DNA from: Liolophura sinensis
Lineage: Eukaryota; Mollusca; Polyplacophora; Chitonida; Chitonidae
Direction of reading: 5' to 3'
DNA length: 64,000 nt
Assembly: GCF_032854445.1 (NCBI RefSeq)
Contig: NC_088302.1
Location: 13,823,338-13,887,337 of the forward strand
The translations under genes and the position numbers were made by a program. A model generated the notes under the pieces. It searched no databases, was not told the origin of the DNA, and worked only from the letters and a program-made list of their open reading frames with translations. This document shows, in pieces, positions 21,430-32,372 of the stretch. Within the stretch, counting starts at the first letter, position 1. Each line of letters starts with the position of its first letter.

Positions 21430-21800
21430 CTAACGCTTCCTAGCTTTACATCCAGCCTTGAAATGTTTCTCTGATCCACAAATAAAACAGTGGTTATGTT
21501 TCTCTGCACCAGATTTTCTGCAATTTTGACAGCCCCCTTTTGTCTGACGCTTGGCTAGTTCTTCTTTCATAGCCATAACCTTTGTTTTTAAGTCACGAAC
21601 AAGATCAGCCACATTTATCTACTGCATCACCAGTTGTTTGTCCATCTGCTTGTGCTGAGTGTACTCCGGCCTTCTTGATTTTTACAGTCCCACTTTTTGT
21701 TTGTCTCTCTTCATACGCAGACATGGACTTTGTAACTGCATCAAGAATTTCTTCATCTGGGCCTGCTGGTACAATAAACCCTTAATCTCGAACTCGGTCT
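21430..21800 (-). pseudogene. Gypsy Gag C-terminus with CCHC zinc knuckle
   Basis: The frame at 21430-21612 contains CFICGSEKHFKAGC (C-x2-C-x4-H-x4-C), preceded by CQNCRKSG. Further upstream (21640-21790) a shifted frame reads VPAGPDEEILDAVTKSMSAY and DGQTTGDAV, plausible Gag sequence. The capsid region that should precede it is missing. Confidence 0.7.
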
Positions 21801-21869
21801 CCACAGAACCCATTGCCGCACTACCGCTGACTCACACACATTCGTCTTATCCTGGCAAGCTCGCCAATA

Positions 21870-22423
21870 TGTTGCCCTTCCTATGGTCTGGCGCAATGTA
21901 GGACTGTAACACAGACCAGACGAGACAAATTATTTAGATGGCATGGAACTTGTAATGGAAGATGGCGGACAACCAGCCTCAATACAACGTATACAATGAT
22001 ATCACATTATAATTCCCGACAGAGTATTTCCCCCTGAATTAGAATATCATTGAGAGATGTCTCCCCTGAATCGCTACAATCACTAGCGGGTTTATGTACA
22101 TCCGTTCGAACACTGATTGAATTAAGTTACTGCGTTACACACGTAACTACACTGAGTTCTTAGGGTTACTTGTATCATGAAAACAAATGCATCAGAAACT
22201 ATGAAATCTGCCATACTAGTGTACCATTATATCTCAGACTAATTCTAGCAAGGATTTAACGCTCTTGAGCTTGTAACAACAACAACGCCTTGCTAAACAG
22301 TAAGCGAACATGCACTTTTAGATTTATGAACTATTCTTCCAAAAATATCTTCAAAGCTAACCGTATTGTATCAGTTTTTTATAGATCAGTTAGGAACTAC
22401 AACACAAGAAGAACTAAATGGCG
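21870..22423 (-). repeat. LTR-like copy 1 of the minus-strand Gypsy
   Basis: It starts TGTTGCCC next to the primer-site-like sequence. From 21903 it shares 'gtaacacagaccagacgaga', 'caaattatttagatggcat' and 'ggaagatggcggacaaccag' with 22460-22540. Further collinear similarity includes 'gtaacaacaacaacgcctt' at about 22277 and 23586. The far end is not sharply defined. Confidence 0.55.
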
Positions 22424-22786
22424 TGTTACCGAGGAGCAGATGGCCTCTGAATCTTACCTGTAACACAGACGAGACGAGACAAATTATTTAGATGGCATAG
22501 AACTTTTAATGGAAGATGGCGGACAACCAGTCTCATCCTCTCGATCAACCAACTAGAACGATCGTTTCATTCAGTGTTTCCCTCCTGTGTGACACCTAAG
22601 AGTTATATCCCTTAGAACAACATTGCTAATTACCTACGATCGCTACATGCCGTTTATCTGAAAGCATATTATTTCCGCCAATACACATTTTCTTTAAAGA
22701 ACAAGCGCTTAAAATCTAAGCGCTTAAAGAACAAGCCCTTTAATTGCACTTGCTGAGCCAGCTTGCAATGGTAATCGGTAGCAGTG

Positions 22787-23393
22787 TTAAGCCCCGTCCA
22801 GGCTATCCAACATCACTCAACTTTTGTTGACGCAACAAGTCAACTTAAAGTTGTGTGAACAAGTTGAGAGGTATTGAGTAGTCTGGACGGGCTCCTTAAC
22901 TTCGTTCAACACTATCCAACGCGGTTGACTCGGAAATGTGCATGTGCATTTTTTGTCAACAAGCTGAGTGAAGTTGAGTGAAAGAAGCCAATCAGGGGGC
23001 GTGTAGAAATAACGTGACCGCCTTAATACACGTGACCTGGGCAAAATGGCGACACCAAAGTCGAAAGCGAGAAACTGAGCTCACAATGAGACAGTTTCGT
23101 TGATACAGGAGTATGAAAAATATACTTGCCCGTACAACACTCTCTCTAAAGATTACAAAGACAGCAACAAAAGAAACTCATTGTGTCTTATGCACTGGAG
23201 AGAAAGATGGAAATTTTCCCTCCAGTTTATCGAAAGTTTGGTGAAAAAACAAAGCTCAGCACACGACAACTGTGTTGGACAATGTTGACCTATCTGATTT
23301 GTAGTGTGGAAGGGACACTCAACTTACCTCAACAGTATTCAACTTGCTGTTGAGTCAACAAAAGTTGAACAATGCTGGGTAGTCTGGGCTTAA
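22787..23393. mobile_element. PIF/Harbinger-like DNA transposon with TTAA-flanked inverted termini
   Basis: TTAA stands at both ends (22787-22790 and 23390-23393). The left end 'gccccgtccaggctatccaa' with 'ctcaacttttgttgac' is matched inverted by the right end 'caacaaaagttgaac' with 'ctgggtagtctgggc'. The left end itself is also palindromic, with 'tagtctggacgggctcctta' at 22880-22899 answering the terminus. It encodes a MADF-type remnant on the plus strand. A 3-bp TAA or TTA duplication would fit PIF/Harbinger. TTAA alone would also fit piggyBac, but the MADF domain favours the former. Confidence 0.7.
23046..23288 (+). pseudogene. MADF/Myb-like DNA-binding protein remnant of the transposon
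   Basis: An ATG at 23046 starts MATPKSKARN followed by an in-frame TGA (23076-23078), likely a decayed tryptophan codon. The same frame then continues NETVSLIQEYEKYTCPYNTL and SKDYKDSNKRNS. The LIQ..EKY...YN...KDYKD..KR pattern is a MADF signature, as in the accessory DNA-binding protein of PIF/Harbinger elements. The frame ends after about 80 codons, so even apart from the stop the protein is truncated or frameshifted. No transposase domain is present. Confidence 0.6.
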
Positions 23394-23680
23394 GCCGGAC
23401 CCAGCGAAAGAAAGTTTTTGTTGAGTGCATATCATCAAAATTACAAAACAAAATGGCAATAAAGGTGATCAGTCGTAAAGACAGTCAAAGGAAATAACCA
23501 CATGCTAAAACATTAACACGTGGAAAGTTTATCGCTGTTAAAATTGCTTGAGACTTGTCGAAAAGATTCGGAGTGTAAACTTCGTGTAACAACAACAACG
23601 CCTTATTTGCCGTGCTGTGTGTGATTGTAAACTTTGTAGATTTCTTGAAAACTAGAAACATCCAAATCTCCGTGTGCTAA

Positions 23681-24027
23681 TAACTCACAAGTTATGACGC
23701 ACAAAAAAGCCACGTTTAGGACTATCTAACTAGCTGATTCATTTAATGAACCCTAGGCAACTGGCTGGAGTTATTTCTGGACAAAGATTGAGTAACAATG
23801 GGCCTTAATGTCATTGTATGAGAAATCATGGTGTGAAAAATTACCGATACATAAAAATCAGTGAAAAGCAGTTAGTTGATAAAACACCTCTTAAACATGC
23901 CACAGATCAAGTATTGTTGTAGCCTGTGCATGATTTGCTTAATCCATGCATCGTGTCGGTGAAATTGTTTTAGTTCGGCTTCTGCACCACATGTTTTTTT
24001 TTCTGAGCAAACAATTAACGTAAGTTA
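23681..24027. other. intergenic, no gene recognised
   Basis: No repeat or frame recognised. Confidence 0.3.
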
Positions 24028-24193
24028 CATGTACGAACAATGTATCTGTAGCAGGCTTCTCTTAACCTTTTTTCAGCATTGTTCAGAAGTTTCTGCTCTG
24101 GTATTTGCTTCATGTACGAACAATGTATCTGTAGTAGGCTTCTCTTAACCTTCTTTCAGCATTGTTCAGAAGTTTCTGCTCTGGTATTTGCTT
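24028..24193. repeat. two-copy 83-bp tandem duplication
   Basis: The unit begins 'catgtacgaacaatgtatct' and ends 'ctctggtatttgctt'. The two copies differ at only two visible bases, so the duplication is recent. A third partial start ('catgtac') follows. Confidence 0.97.
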
Positions 24194-24299
24194 CATGTAC
24201 ACATACATTTTAACTTAAAACATGTATGTGAGATTTTTAGAGCGAAAATTAGTTATTCATCTTTTAAAGCTAATTGAATTGTAAAGTTACTATATTAAT

Positions 24300-24990
24300 G
24301 TGATTCCCCTCTGTGTATACTTGTTCATGCAGCAGATAAATAATTCAGTTAAAAATATTTTATTGAGAAAAAAAGCAAAGTTTATTCACAATTTAACACT
24401 TGACGCTAAACACAAAATCTAAATGACAATGAGGCTCATCTTCATGAATGAATGTACGAGTTATTAAAAACAGCAGTGATTGTAGATTTATAATTTTTAC
24501 AATGTATCTGACCTGTTTTTGTCAAACACTTTTACATCTCTGTGGTAATAGCACGAACAGCATACAAGACATACTGTATGTAGTCAGTTGTGACATTTTT
24601 ATTTGGAAAAAAGTAAATTGTAGAGTTATCACATTTATTTTTTACTTTGTGTCCCGATACGCACATGCTCAGGCAACAGGTCAATATTTAATTTAAAATA
24701 CTTTAGTGAAAAAATACTTTGATGGTAAATACACACACCTAAATTATAGATAGGAATATCATCATGTAAGAGTTATTAAGAAATAAAACAACAGTGATTG
24801 TAAATTTATGATTTGTACGCTGTGTCTGACCTGTGTTCTTGTCAAACACATGTAGGCCTACACCCCCATGGTAACAACACACAAGGCTTACTGAATGTAG
24901 TCAGTTGTAACAATTTTATTTGGAATAATTTAAATAAGTTTAAAAGCATAAAATTAGGCAGCGTCGAGGGTGGGGGTGGGAGTATGGGCT
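24300..24990. repeat. diverged tandem duplication, unit about 330 bp
   Basis: The 24300-24640 and 24650-24950 halves share in order 'aaaatattttattgagaaaa'-like, 'gagttattaa', 'acagtgattgta', 'tctgacctgt', 'gtcaaacac', 'gtagtcagttgt' and 'attttatttggaa' with many substitutions. Confidence 0.7.
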
Positions 24991-25516
24991 GCTACTGAAT
25001 GACGTTCATTGTTTTTCTCATGAAATCTGCTTTTTTGAATGAATGTATCAGGTAAAATACCGGTAATATTTTTTTCCATTGATGTTAGGGCCACTGATTT
25101 GTTCAGAGGTTTACTAATAATAATCTTAGTTACCTTTGAGTTGGTTTTATCTACATGTATATAATGTTTGTAATTTCTTATGCAAAGCTATGTCGCTTTG
25201 AATCATTCCATTAAATTTGATCATAACCAAATTGAGAGGTGAAATATTTCTGTAAAAACTCTTCAAACTAGCTGGTGGAACTTGCAACGTCTGAGTTACC
25301 TCGGTATTTCAACATGAATACCAATACACATTTAATGCATTTTTTGTGAAAGAAGAATGCTTCAAAGGGTATTTTTGCGTGTTTTAATTCTTTAAGTTTT
25401 TTGAGTCGAAAATGGTTTTAAACACTGTAAATGAATAATACACCAGGTATTAACCAAAAAGTTGTTTTTCATCTGTCTGTTTTTTTTATTATTTTTTTCT
25501 CGTGTGTGTGAACCCT
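24991..25516. other. intergenic, no gene recognised
   Basis: AT-rich, nothing recognised. Confidence 0.3.
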
Positions 25517-25625
25517 GGCTCCGGCCGTACGTGGGAAGGTTTTCCAGCAACCTGCGCATAGTCGTGGGTTTCCCCCGGGCTCTGCCCGGTTTCCACCGAC
25601 CATCAAGTAAATAAATAAATAAATC
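25517..25625 (+). mobile_element. SINE fragment with internal deletion
   Basis: Contains 'ggctccggccgtacgtggga', 'cagcaacctgcgcatagtcg' and 'ggctctgcccggtttccacc', then jumps straight to (AAAT)n. It lacks the 'ggccgccgtcgtataagtga' to 'gcgtaaaacaccaatc' part of the body. Confidence 0.8.
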
Positions 25626-25732
25626 GTAATCACTGGAGAAAACACAGACAAACAATGTTTAAGTTTAACGCTACAGCGTTGAACTCGTTGCCAAATAAGT
25701 AATATGTAACCCTTTGCCCCAGAATATGACCG

Positions 25733-25744
25733 CCCCCCCCCCCC
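25733..25744. repeat. poly(C) tract
   Basis: Twelve consecutive C on the plus strand. Such a run is prone to slippage and sequencing error. Confidence 0.9.
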
Positions 25745-26312
25745 TCCCTTCTCTGTAAAGCATCATCTTTGACAGCGACTTGAAGCCAGAAACCATAATT
25801 TCACCAGCCGATTATGACAACAATAGCTTATCGTATGTAAGATTATCTCTTACATCATCGAGAGACATGGGCATTCCTTCGAGGCCCATTCGAGTGTATA
25901 TGTAGTTCATCCGTATTTTTGAGTGTTTAGTGGCATTTCACATTATGCTTCATTCACACTTTTAATGGATATGAGTAAGCTTCCGTTTAATGAAAATATT
26001 GCCATTTGCAGAAATATTTGTATGTTGGATTTGAAACCTAATCTCTGGGAAATCTGACACTTCGAAAAACGAGTTTCTTTATTTGTACACAAACGTGATA
26101 GGTTTTCCCCTCTGCAAAGCATCATCTTTGTTCAAGGAGTCATATTCTGTAAAATGTACAGATACTTCTATCTGAGAGAAGCAACTTTTTCAAATGAATT
26201 TCTCATCTTCAGTTTGACGATATCGATTAGCCGTGGCATATAGCTTATTATGCATTGGGTTTCCAGGCAATGAAGCAATAAGAATTATTTGCCAGGGTGT
26301 GCCCCACTCTGT
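25745..26312. other. intergenic, no gene recognised
   Basis: Nothing recognised. Confidence 0.3.
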
Positions 26313-26925
26313 GTGCAAGGAAAGCAGTCGGTGTTAAAACGTTATTAAACTTTATTTATAAACATCACGTGATTGAATAAAAATTAAGGTCTTTAATTAG
26401 GGACAGGAAATGGTCTTACTTGCTATGTTGGAACAGTAAAACAAGCTTTATTTATTTGCAGAAAAGTCGTAAGCTTTAGCCCATTATAGCTTGTTAAGCA
26501 TTAAACCATCCAGATTGCAATGTTTTTCGTGCTGCAGCAACACTATCAGTTAATATGCACCGTTTTCACAATGAGAAGAACGGTTGTAGATCGTAAAATG
26601 TACCGTTTATATTATTAACTGTGCGTCGAAAGAAGCTTCCAAGACAAAAAAGGAACTTGCAACATGGGTATAGCATATTTTGGAAATAGTATATCTGATA
26701 AGATTTTTCGTTTTCCCGTTTGTGTCAGCGATTTTCTGAGAGAGATGTGTCGTGTGTTGGCTTCTCCCAAGCTGATCGCCAACGATCTATGGGCCACGGC
26801 TGTTCATTACTACCAAACGGAATGGTTAACGTCGGTTTTATCATAACGGACGAGGAAGCGGGTGTTAATGCTGCCTGTGTAAATGTTCAATATACACCGT
26901 TATTAACTCCAGGTATAAGTATACA
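26313..26925 (+). repeat. dispersed repeat family R2, copy 2
   Basis: Collinear with 16264-16840. The 3' block (26733-26880) is the best conserved part. In the frame SMGHGCSLLPNG, GFIITDEEAGVNAAC it stays open for about 70 codons, which copy 1 does not. It is an unclassified element or a duplicated segment. Confidence 0.75.
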
Positions 26926-27508
26926 GGGAACTACAGGGTAAACTACTAAAGTTATTTTCCAGATAACAAATCCCTATTATTTGCTATATTTATGTTATTA
27001 ATATTTTATGATATCAATAAATAATTGATATATTTGTGTAGAATGCAGATGTTTGTCACTCCAAACATGACACGCCTTATTTTCTACAATAGATATCTAT
27101 GGTACCGAACTCCTCTAACTGCCCAAGCAGAGCTTTGCACTATATCCCTTTTTGATGTCTTTTTTGCACTCAAACAGAAAACGGCTTCATGGCTATGTAC
27201 TGATGGTTGAATAGAATCTACGTACATGTAGGGTATCGTCGCACGACGTAGACTGTGCCTCTCCAGACTAGAAACCAAGCAATGTGGGGCTTCCCAAAGC
27301 TCTGTGTTCGGGAAGTCAGGCGTCTACTATTGTAGTGTCTTTTGACTGGCAGCCAATTCCCCTGATAAGAACTGCTGACGTGTCTGTGAACTAGTGAGAA
27401 GAAATCACTACAGACTATGGGCCACCTTGATACTTCATTTCATTAAGCTAATTCTTCGCAAGAAATGTTCCTGAAGTGTAAATGTACTGCACACGGTTTC
27501 GGCCGACT
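26926..27508. other. intergenic, no gene recognised
   Basis: Nothing recognised apart from AT-rich stretches at 26960-27030. Confidence 0.3.
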
Positions 27509-27693
27509 GAAGTGGCTATCATTTATTTATTTATTTATTTATTTGATTAGTGTTTTGCGCCGTCCTCAAGAATATTTCACTTATACGACGGCGGCCAGCA
27601 TAATGGTTGGGGGAACTCGGGCAGCGCCCAGGAGAAACCAACGACCATCGGCAGGTTGCTGACAGACCTTCCCACGTACGAAGTGGCTATCAT
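27509..27693 (-). mobile_element. SINE insertion (5'-truncated) with 14-bp target duplication
   Basis: GAAGTGGCTATCAT occurs at 27509-27522 and 27680-27693, bracketing the (ATTT)n tail and SINE body (tacgacggcggccagcataa, cagaccttcccacgtac). The tRNA head is absent at the right junction. This is the expected product of target-primed reverse transcription that stopped early. Confidence 0.93.
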
Positions 27694-28337
27694 AACTTGA
27701 CATTAAACAGTCTGGCACAGTTGAAGTTAGCTTTGAACTGTATTTTCTAAATTATAACATTTATGATTTTTTTTAAAACCCTGTGATGAATTTAATTTGA
27801 CGTTGTTTTCATGGAAAGACTAATGATTATAGGTAATTATGAAATGGGTATGGCCGCTTGATTAAGACAACGCTTATTTTTTCTTTGACTGTTGTTTGAC
27901 TTTGTACGTGGAAAATTGTTCGTGGCGAAGTTTATGGCTGGAAGAATTGGTTACCACATGTTAGAATTCTGGGCACTTTCTGTTTAATCCTGGAAGTAAT
28001 ATAATCCTGGATGGACCAGCAAGTATACTTCGACTGACAGTCACGCACTGGCACTCAAGAGTGAAACATTTTCAGGATTGTTATTGAAAGATAAGTAAAG
28101 CCTCAGTGCAGAATGAATGATTATAGCTTGACGCCACATTGGCAATATTTCAATATTTGCCAGGGTCAACACTATGGGAAAGGTCGCATTCAACCTGCCA
28201 AAGGCGATGAATCTATTTCAGAAAGTTCGATCGTGAAGTTGACGGGATTTTAACCTTTGATATGGATTTATTTAGAGCAGCCTTTGCCTCCTTGTCTTCG
28301 ACTGTTTATACCAATGTGAGCCTGTATCCAACAGAAT
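27694..28337. other. intergenic, no gene recognised
   Basis: Nothing recognised. Confidence 0.3.
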
Positions 28338-28485
28338 ATATTTATTCATTTGATTGCTGTTTTAGACTGTACTCTAGAATATTTCACTTATACGACGGCG
28401 GCCAGCATTATGGTGGGAAGGAACTGGACACAGCCTGGGGGAAATCAACGACCATCTGCAGGTTGCTGGCAGACCTTCCCGCGTA
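28338..28485 (-). mobile_element. SINE body fragment (minus strand)
   Basis: Order is 'tatttattcatttgattgct', 'atacgacggcggccagcatt', 'ccatctgcaggttgctggca', 'gaccttcccgcgta'. No tRNA head is present. Confidence 0.85.
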
Positions 28486-28536
28486 TCAAACAGGATATAA
28501 TATTTTTACCTCTTTTAATTAGTGATAAAATAATTA

Positions 28537-28566
28537 GTGTCTAGCACCCCAATCGGTGCTAGACAC
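28537..28566. repeat. perfect 12-bp-arm hairpin at the LINE terminus
   Basis: GTGTCTAGCACC, loop CCAATC, GGTGCTAGACAC. It lies exactly where LINE coding homology ends. Confidence 0.95.
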
Positions 28567-29583
28567 GACCTTAATAATATCCAGAACCTTAATACATTTA
28601 GCCTTAAGCAGTTTTATATGAGTTATAAAAACTCTTTTACTATCAAATACCAAAGGTAAAACTTTCGATTCTCCAACAATTTTAATCTGTTCACCATAAA
28701 AATTAAGCTCAGGGTCAAGATGAAGCTTCCGTTTATTACAAAAATGCTTACCGACGGTTTTAGACGTTGAAAATCTAAAACTGTTTTCAGTTGCCAATTT
28801 CTCGATCTTTTTGAGATAAAGCTACAGCTTCGATGTTGCTCATATTTTTAGCACGGTAGCATATCAGGAAATGTTCAACAAATAAAGAACCCTCTGTGCC
28901 AGATGTTACGGCTTTAGCATGTAATGTAACATGACGATCAGATAAATATTCATATATAAATAGTGGCAAACGACCTTCAAGACCCCTATCTGACAGATCT
29001 TTCAAAATGCCATATTTCCATGTGGTGTCGTAAGCCTTTTCAAGGTCAAAAAATATCTACACCACATGTTCATTATTAATAAAACCATTATGTATAAAGG
29101 TTTCAAATCTAACATAGTGGATCTGCTTTGACGAAAACCATATTGTATATTAGATAGTAACTTGATGGTTTCAAGAAACGAAAGAAGTATCATTTATAAC
29201 TGTTCCAGAGTCTTACAGAAACAGGTAGTAAAAGTTATGGGACGGTAATTAGATGGATCAGAATGATCTTTAGCCTGTTTTAGAACCGGGATAATACACG
29301 CCTCCCTCCATGACAGTGGAAAATCACCAACAATCCAAATATTGTTAAACAAGCCCAACAGAGTCTCCAGTGGCTCAGGCGGTAAATGGTTCAGAAACTT
29401 ATAACATACGTTATCAGGACAACATGCAGTATCGTGTGCCTGTTTTAGTCCAGTTTTTAGTTCATCGATATTAAAAGGACGATTGTAGCCTTCTAAGTTT
29501 TTAGAAGCAAAGGGTAATTTAATTTTCTCCTTCTGACTTTTAATATGTTGGAATTCTGAAGGGTAATTCTCAGTAGATTTCAT
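28541..29583 (-). pseudogene. LINE reverse transcriptase and C-terminal segment, broken
   Basis: The RT begins FNIDELKTGLKQAHDTACCP with DNVCYKFLNHLPPEPLETLL, then WREACIIPVLKQAKD and DPSNYRPITFTTCFCKTLEQ (29583-29194). The next frame has QYGFRQSRSTMLDL (29193-29002). The following frame (29005-28787) covers GRLPLFIYEYLSDRHVTL, and 28797-28541 gives STSKTVGKHFCNKRKLHLDP and IKVVSSTDWGA. The frame breaks and altered residues (e.g. CCPDNVCYKF where GPD.I.Y.F is usual) show decay. The polymerase FADD-type box is not recognisable. Confidence 0.8.
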
Positions 29584-30752
29584 AGAACTTGGCTCAACTA
29601 ATATATTACCTCTATCAGATGGGGAAGTTAATATCTAATCTCCATTTTTCAAATGCTGGACTTTCGCTTTATTATTTTTTTTGTCCTGAATCATATTCAA
29701 CACCTTACGCACAGGTGTTTTTGAGGTATTACCTGAAACGAAGTTCCGCCAACAAGATCGTCTCTTGGACTTGATTAATCGACGAGCCTTATTCTAAAAA
29801 TACCAACCTGGTTTAAATCATTACTAGAAGCACGATGATTAAAACTGCGTTCAGCCTTTTTTATGGTTCTTTATGGCTTTACGACAGTCATTATCATACC
29901 AGGGTTTAATGTTGGATTTTGGATTTGTCGGGGTTTTAGGTATAGTTCTCTCGGCAGCTTGTAAAAGAAGTTTATATTAAATTTTGATGTAGGATCATCT
30001 GCTGCATTGAGAGCCTGTGGAGTGATATCAGCCTCAAAGAACATCTCAAGTGCGATCGAATCTGCTTGATCGAACTTTCACCTAGCTACACGTTCTAAGG
30101 GAGAAGAAAGGAGAAGGTCTAAGGTATTAGGAAAATGGTCACTGGCTCAAAGATCCTCATGTACTTTCCAAGTAAAATCCGGGAAATGTGATGGATCAGT
30201 GAGAGTGAGATAGCAGAATAAGCGCCATTACCCGGATGTAAATGGGTATTAGAACCATCATTGCAAAAACATAGTTAAAAAATTTCAACTGTCTTGTCCT
30301 TATTATTTATATTATTACTGCCGCATAAGAGGTTATGGGATTTCAAATCTCCCTTATTATAAACGGTTTAGGTAATTGTTCCTTTAAATTATGCAACTGG
30401 AAAGCTGACAAGTGTCTGGGGGAATGTACAGTGAACATAATGTGATTGTTTCAGACAATGAAACACGAACGACCACATCTTGGAGCTCTGTATCCAGAGC
30501 AACAGGACTGTGGATAATATTGTTATTTATGAAGGTAGAGGAGCCGCCTGCAACTCGCTCTTCTTCATTAAAAAATGTACCATAAAATGGATAATTTTTG
30601 AGAGTTATTCTATCTTTGTAGGATGTCTTCAAGTGACTTTCCTGAAGACAAAGGGCAATAAGATTTAATGACTGGACTAGTTTTGCTATGTGAAGAAAAT
30701 TTACCTTAAGATCTCGACAATACCGTTGTATAATTTGGTCATATACAGACAT
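29584..30752 (-). pseudogene. LINE endonuclease and linker to RT, broken
   Basis: 30752-30384 reads LNLIALCLQESHLKTSYKDR (endonuclease QE motif), NYPFYGTFFNEEERVAGGSS and SETITLCSLYIPPD, which is the first half of an APE-type endonuclease. The second half is scattered over frames. The linker near 29930-29820 has PWYDNDCRKAIKNHKKAERS, typical of the segment just before the RT. Confidence 0.75.
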
Positions 30753-30814
30753 TAGGGAGGGAGACTATAGGATATACTATATACTATACTGTAGTATAGG
30801 AGATTAATCTTTAC

Positions 30815-31409
30815 ATTTGGACCGGGTGCGACCCTTTCTCGGAGGTCAGCTGGAAGATCTCCCTGGTGCGGGTGGTGTATCCATCACATCCGCATCTGCT
30901 GTTGAAGGACCAAATTCCTCCAACGATCCAAACTTATTAAAACTTTGGACATGATCCCTGGTGGCCTTAGAGGAATTTTCTGTGGTCCAATGGTTTTGTT
31001 AGGTTTATTATTATCATTATAACGTTTATTTTTGGACTTATTTCTAACATTTTTGTTTTTGGAGTCGTCAGGTTCAGGTTTATTAGTTTGTTCTGTATTA
31101 TTTACTAATTCTATTTGTTGTACTGAGGTGATCTGGGTTGAGCAAGAATTGCGGTAGGTTGAGCAGAAGGTTCGAAAGAGATAGAACTAGGTTTGTTCCA
31201 ATTGGCCAAGTCAAGGAAGCTTGAGTTGCAGCTGATGCTGTAGCTCGCTTGACCACATTGGCAAACAAAGACTGCACTGCAGTATTAGATACCCAACATT
31301 GAAGCCAACAAGGACTCCAGATGAGGTATACTTGAATAGATGACCTTAATAAGCAAACCCAATTTCCCATCACGGGCTCCTCTGTCTCCCACTCTGTGAA
31401 TAAGGTCAC
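30815..31409 (-). pseudogene. LINE ORF1-like C-terminal remnant
   Basis: The minus strand reads FNKFGSLEEFGPSTADADVM, then DTPPAPGRSSS, a stop, and PRKGRTRSKC near 30970-30815. This basic, proline-rich tail follows the zinc-knuckle proteins of this LINE type. Upstream, a frame to 31409 shows no clear knuckles. Confidence 0.5.
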
Positions 31410-31980
31410 ACATCAGATACGCACTACTCGATCGATCAATGGACCAAAACATAGTCCAGCAAATGAAATCTGAGAAATAACATTTATTCTCTAAGGAGTG
31501 GTATTATGGAAAAAGTTTTGGGACTACGCAGAGGCAAGCCATGATCAAGCCGATTGATTGGACCGGGCCCATCCGACCGCCCGTCTCTCTCCAAGTAAGG
31601 GCCAAAGTGGAATGTGTGAGGATCTCGCAAGACCAACATGCTCTTAGCCATCAGGATCCCGTCCTCAGAGATTACTGGTCGCAACCAACGGCAAACAGGT
31701 CGCTCCCCGATTGCCTCTCATACAGCTAAGAAGATGTGAGCCTATTATATTCACCTGGCCAACACGGGAGAGCTCTAGGTTAGTCGCCTTCTACGACAAG
31801 CTTGCCTAGAGGGCTGAGGTCCTATTCTTTTCACCCCGGAGACTCCACCGGGGGCCTCAGTGTAGACGAACTCTAGATGTCTGGAACTTCGGTATCGGGA
31901 CACTGAAATAGTCTTTTTACGGTAATACCGGCTACCACCGATTATCTGACCTCCTTGTACAGAAACATAAGCCATTTACG

Positions 31981-32372
31981 GAATTAAAATGCCTTTTATC
32001 AAATAATTGTCAACGACATGAAACATGTTTACGTGGTCTACAGTTCATAGCTAATGTTTTGTTGCCTTATTTTTCTCCTTGCCATTGTTCTGTCTTCAAG
32101 ATATATAACTTTCTTTAAACTAAAGCACGGCATCACTATTCCATCACCCATTATATATAATATAAAGATATTGTAAGACAATAGCCTGCAGGATTCAGTT
32201 TATCATCATCAGTTTATCATCGTAGGTACATAAACATGATTTTAAAAAAAATCAGATGGCAGCAAAAGTTATTATTAGCAATATGAATCAAAACAGTTAT
32301 CAGCCGGCGTTCAAACATCCAAGGAAATTATTCTTAACGGATTAATGGCGAACAAGTCAATAAAAATCGAGC
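31981..32372. other. intergenic, no gene recognised
   Basis: Nothing recognised. Confidence 0.3.

Larger units (their letters stand above)
18787..21868 (-). mobile_element. degenerate Ty3/Gypsy-type LTR retrotransposon, internal region
   Basis: On the minus strand, from high to low coordinate, it holds a Gag zinc knuckle, a MYND finger, an aspartic protease, a linker, a reverse transcriptase and an RNase H. These are spread over shifted frames with stops. A primer-site-like TTGGCGAGCTTGCCAGGAT lies next to the LTR-like sequence that starts at 21870. Only about 370 bases separate it from the zinc knuckle, so most of gag is gone. The element stops after RNase H. Integrase and the second LTR are absent, and 18780 and below is other sequence. 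Confidence 0.85.
22424..23680 (-). repeat. LTR-like copy 2, split by a DNA transposon
   Basis: It starts TGTTACC and is collinear with copy 1, but diverged, up to about 22786. It is interrupted at 22787-23393 and resumes to about 23680. Two tandem diverged LTR-like copies on the same side suggest LTR-LTR recombination or a second insertion. Confidence 0.45.
28541..31980 (-). mobile_element. non-LTR retrotransposon (LINE, I/Jockey-type), degenerate
   Basis: The minus strand carries in order an ORF1-like part (31400-30820), an apurinic-type endonuclease (30752 downward), a reverse transcriptase (29580-28790) and a post-RT segment ending TDWGA (28541). Frames are interrupted repeatedly. Sequence at 31484-31975 continues upstream without a firm assignment and may be 5' UTR or N-terminal ORF1. 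The clade call (I/Nimb-like) comes from remembered conserved phrases. The 3' UTR and tail are missing. Confidence 0.8.
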
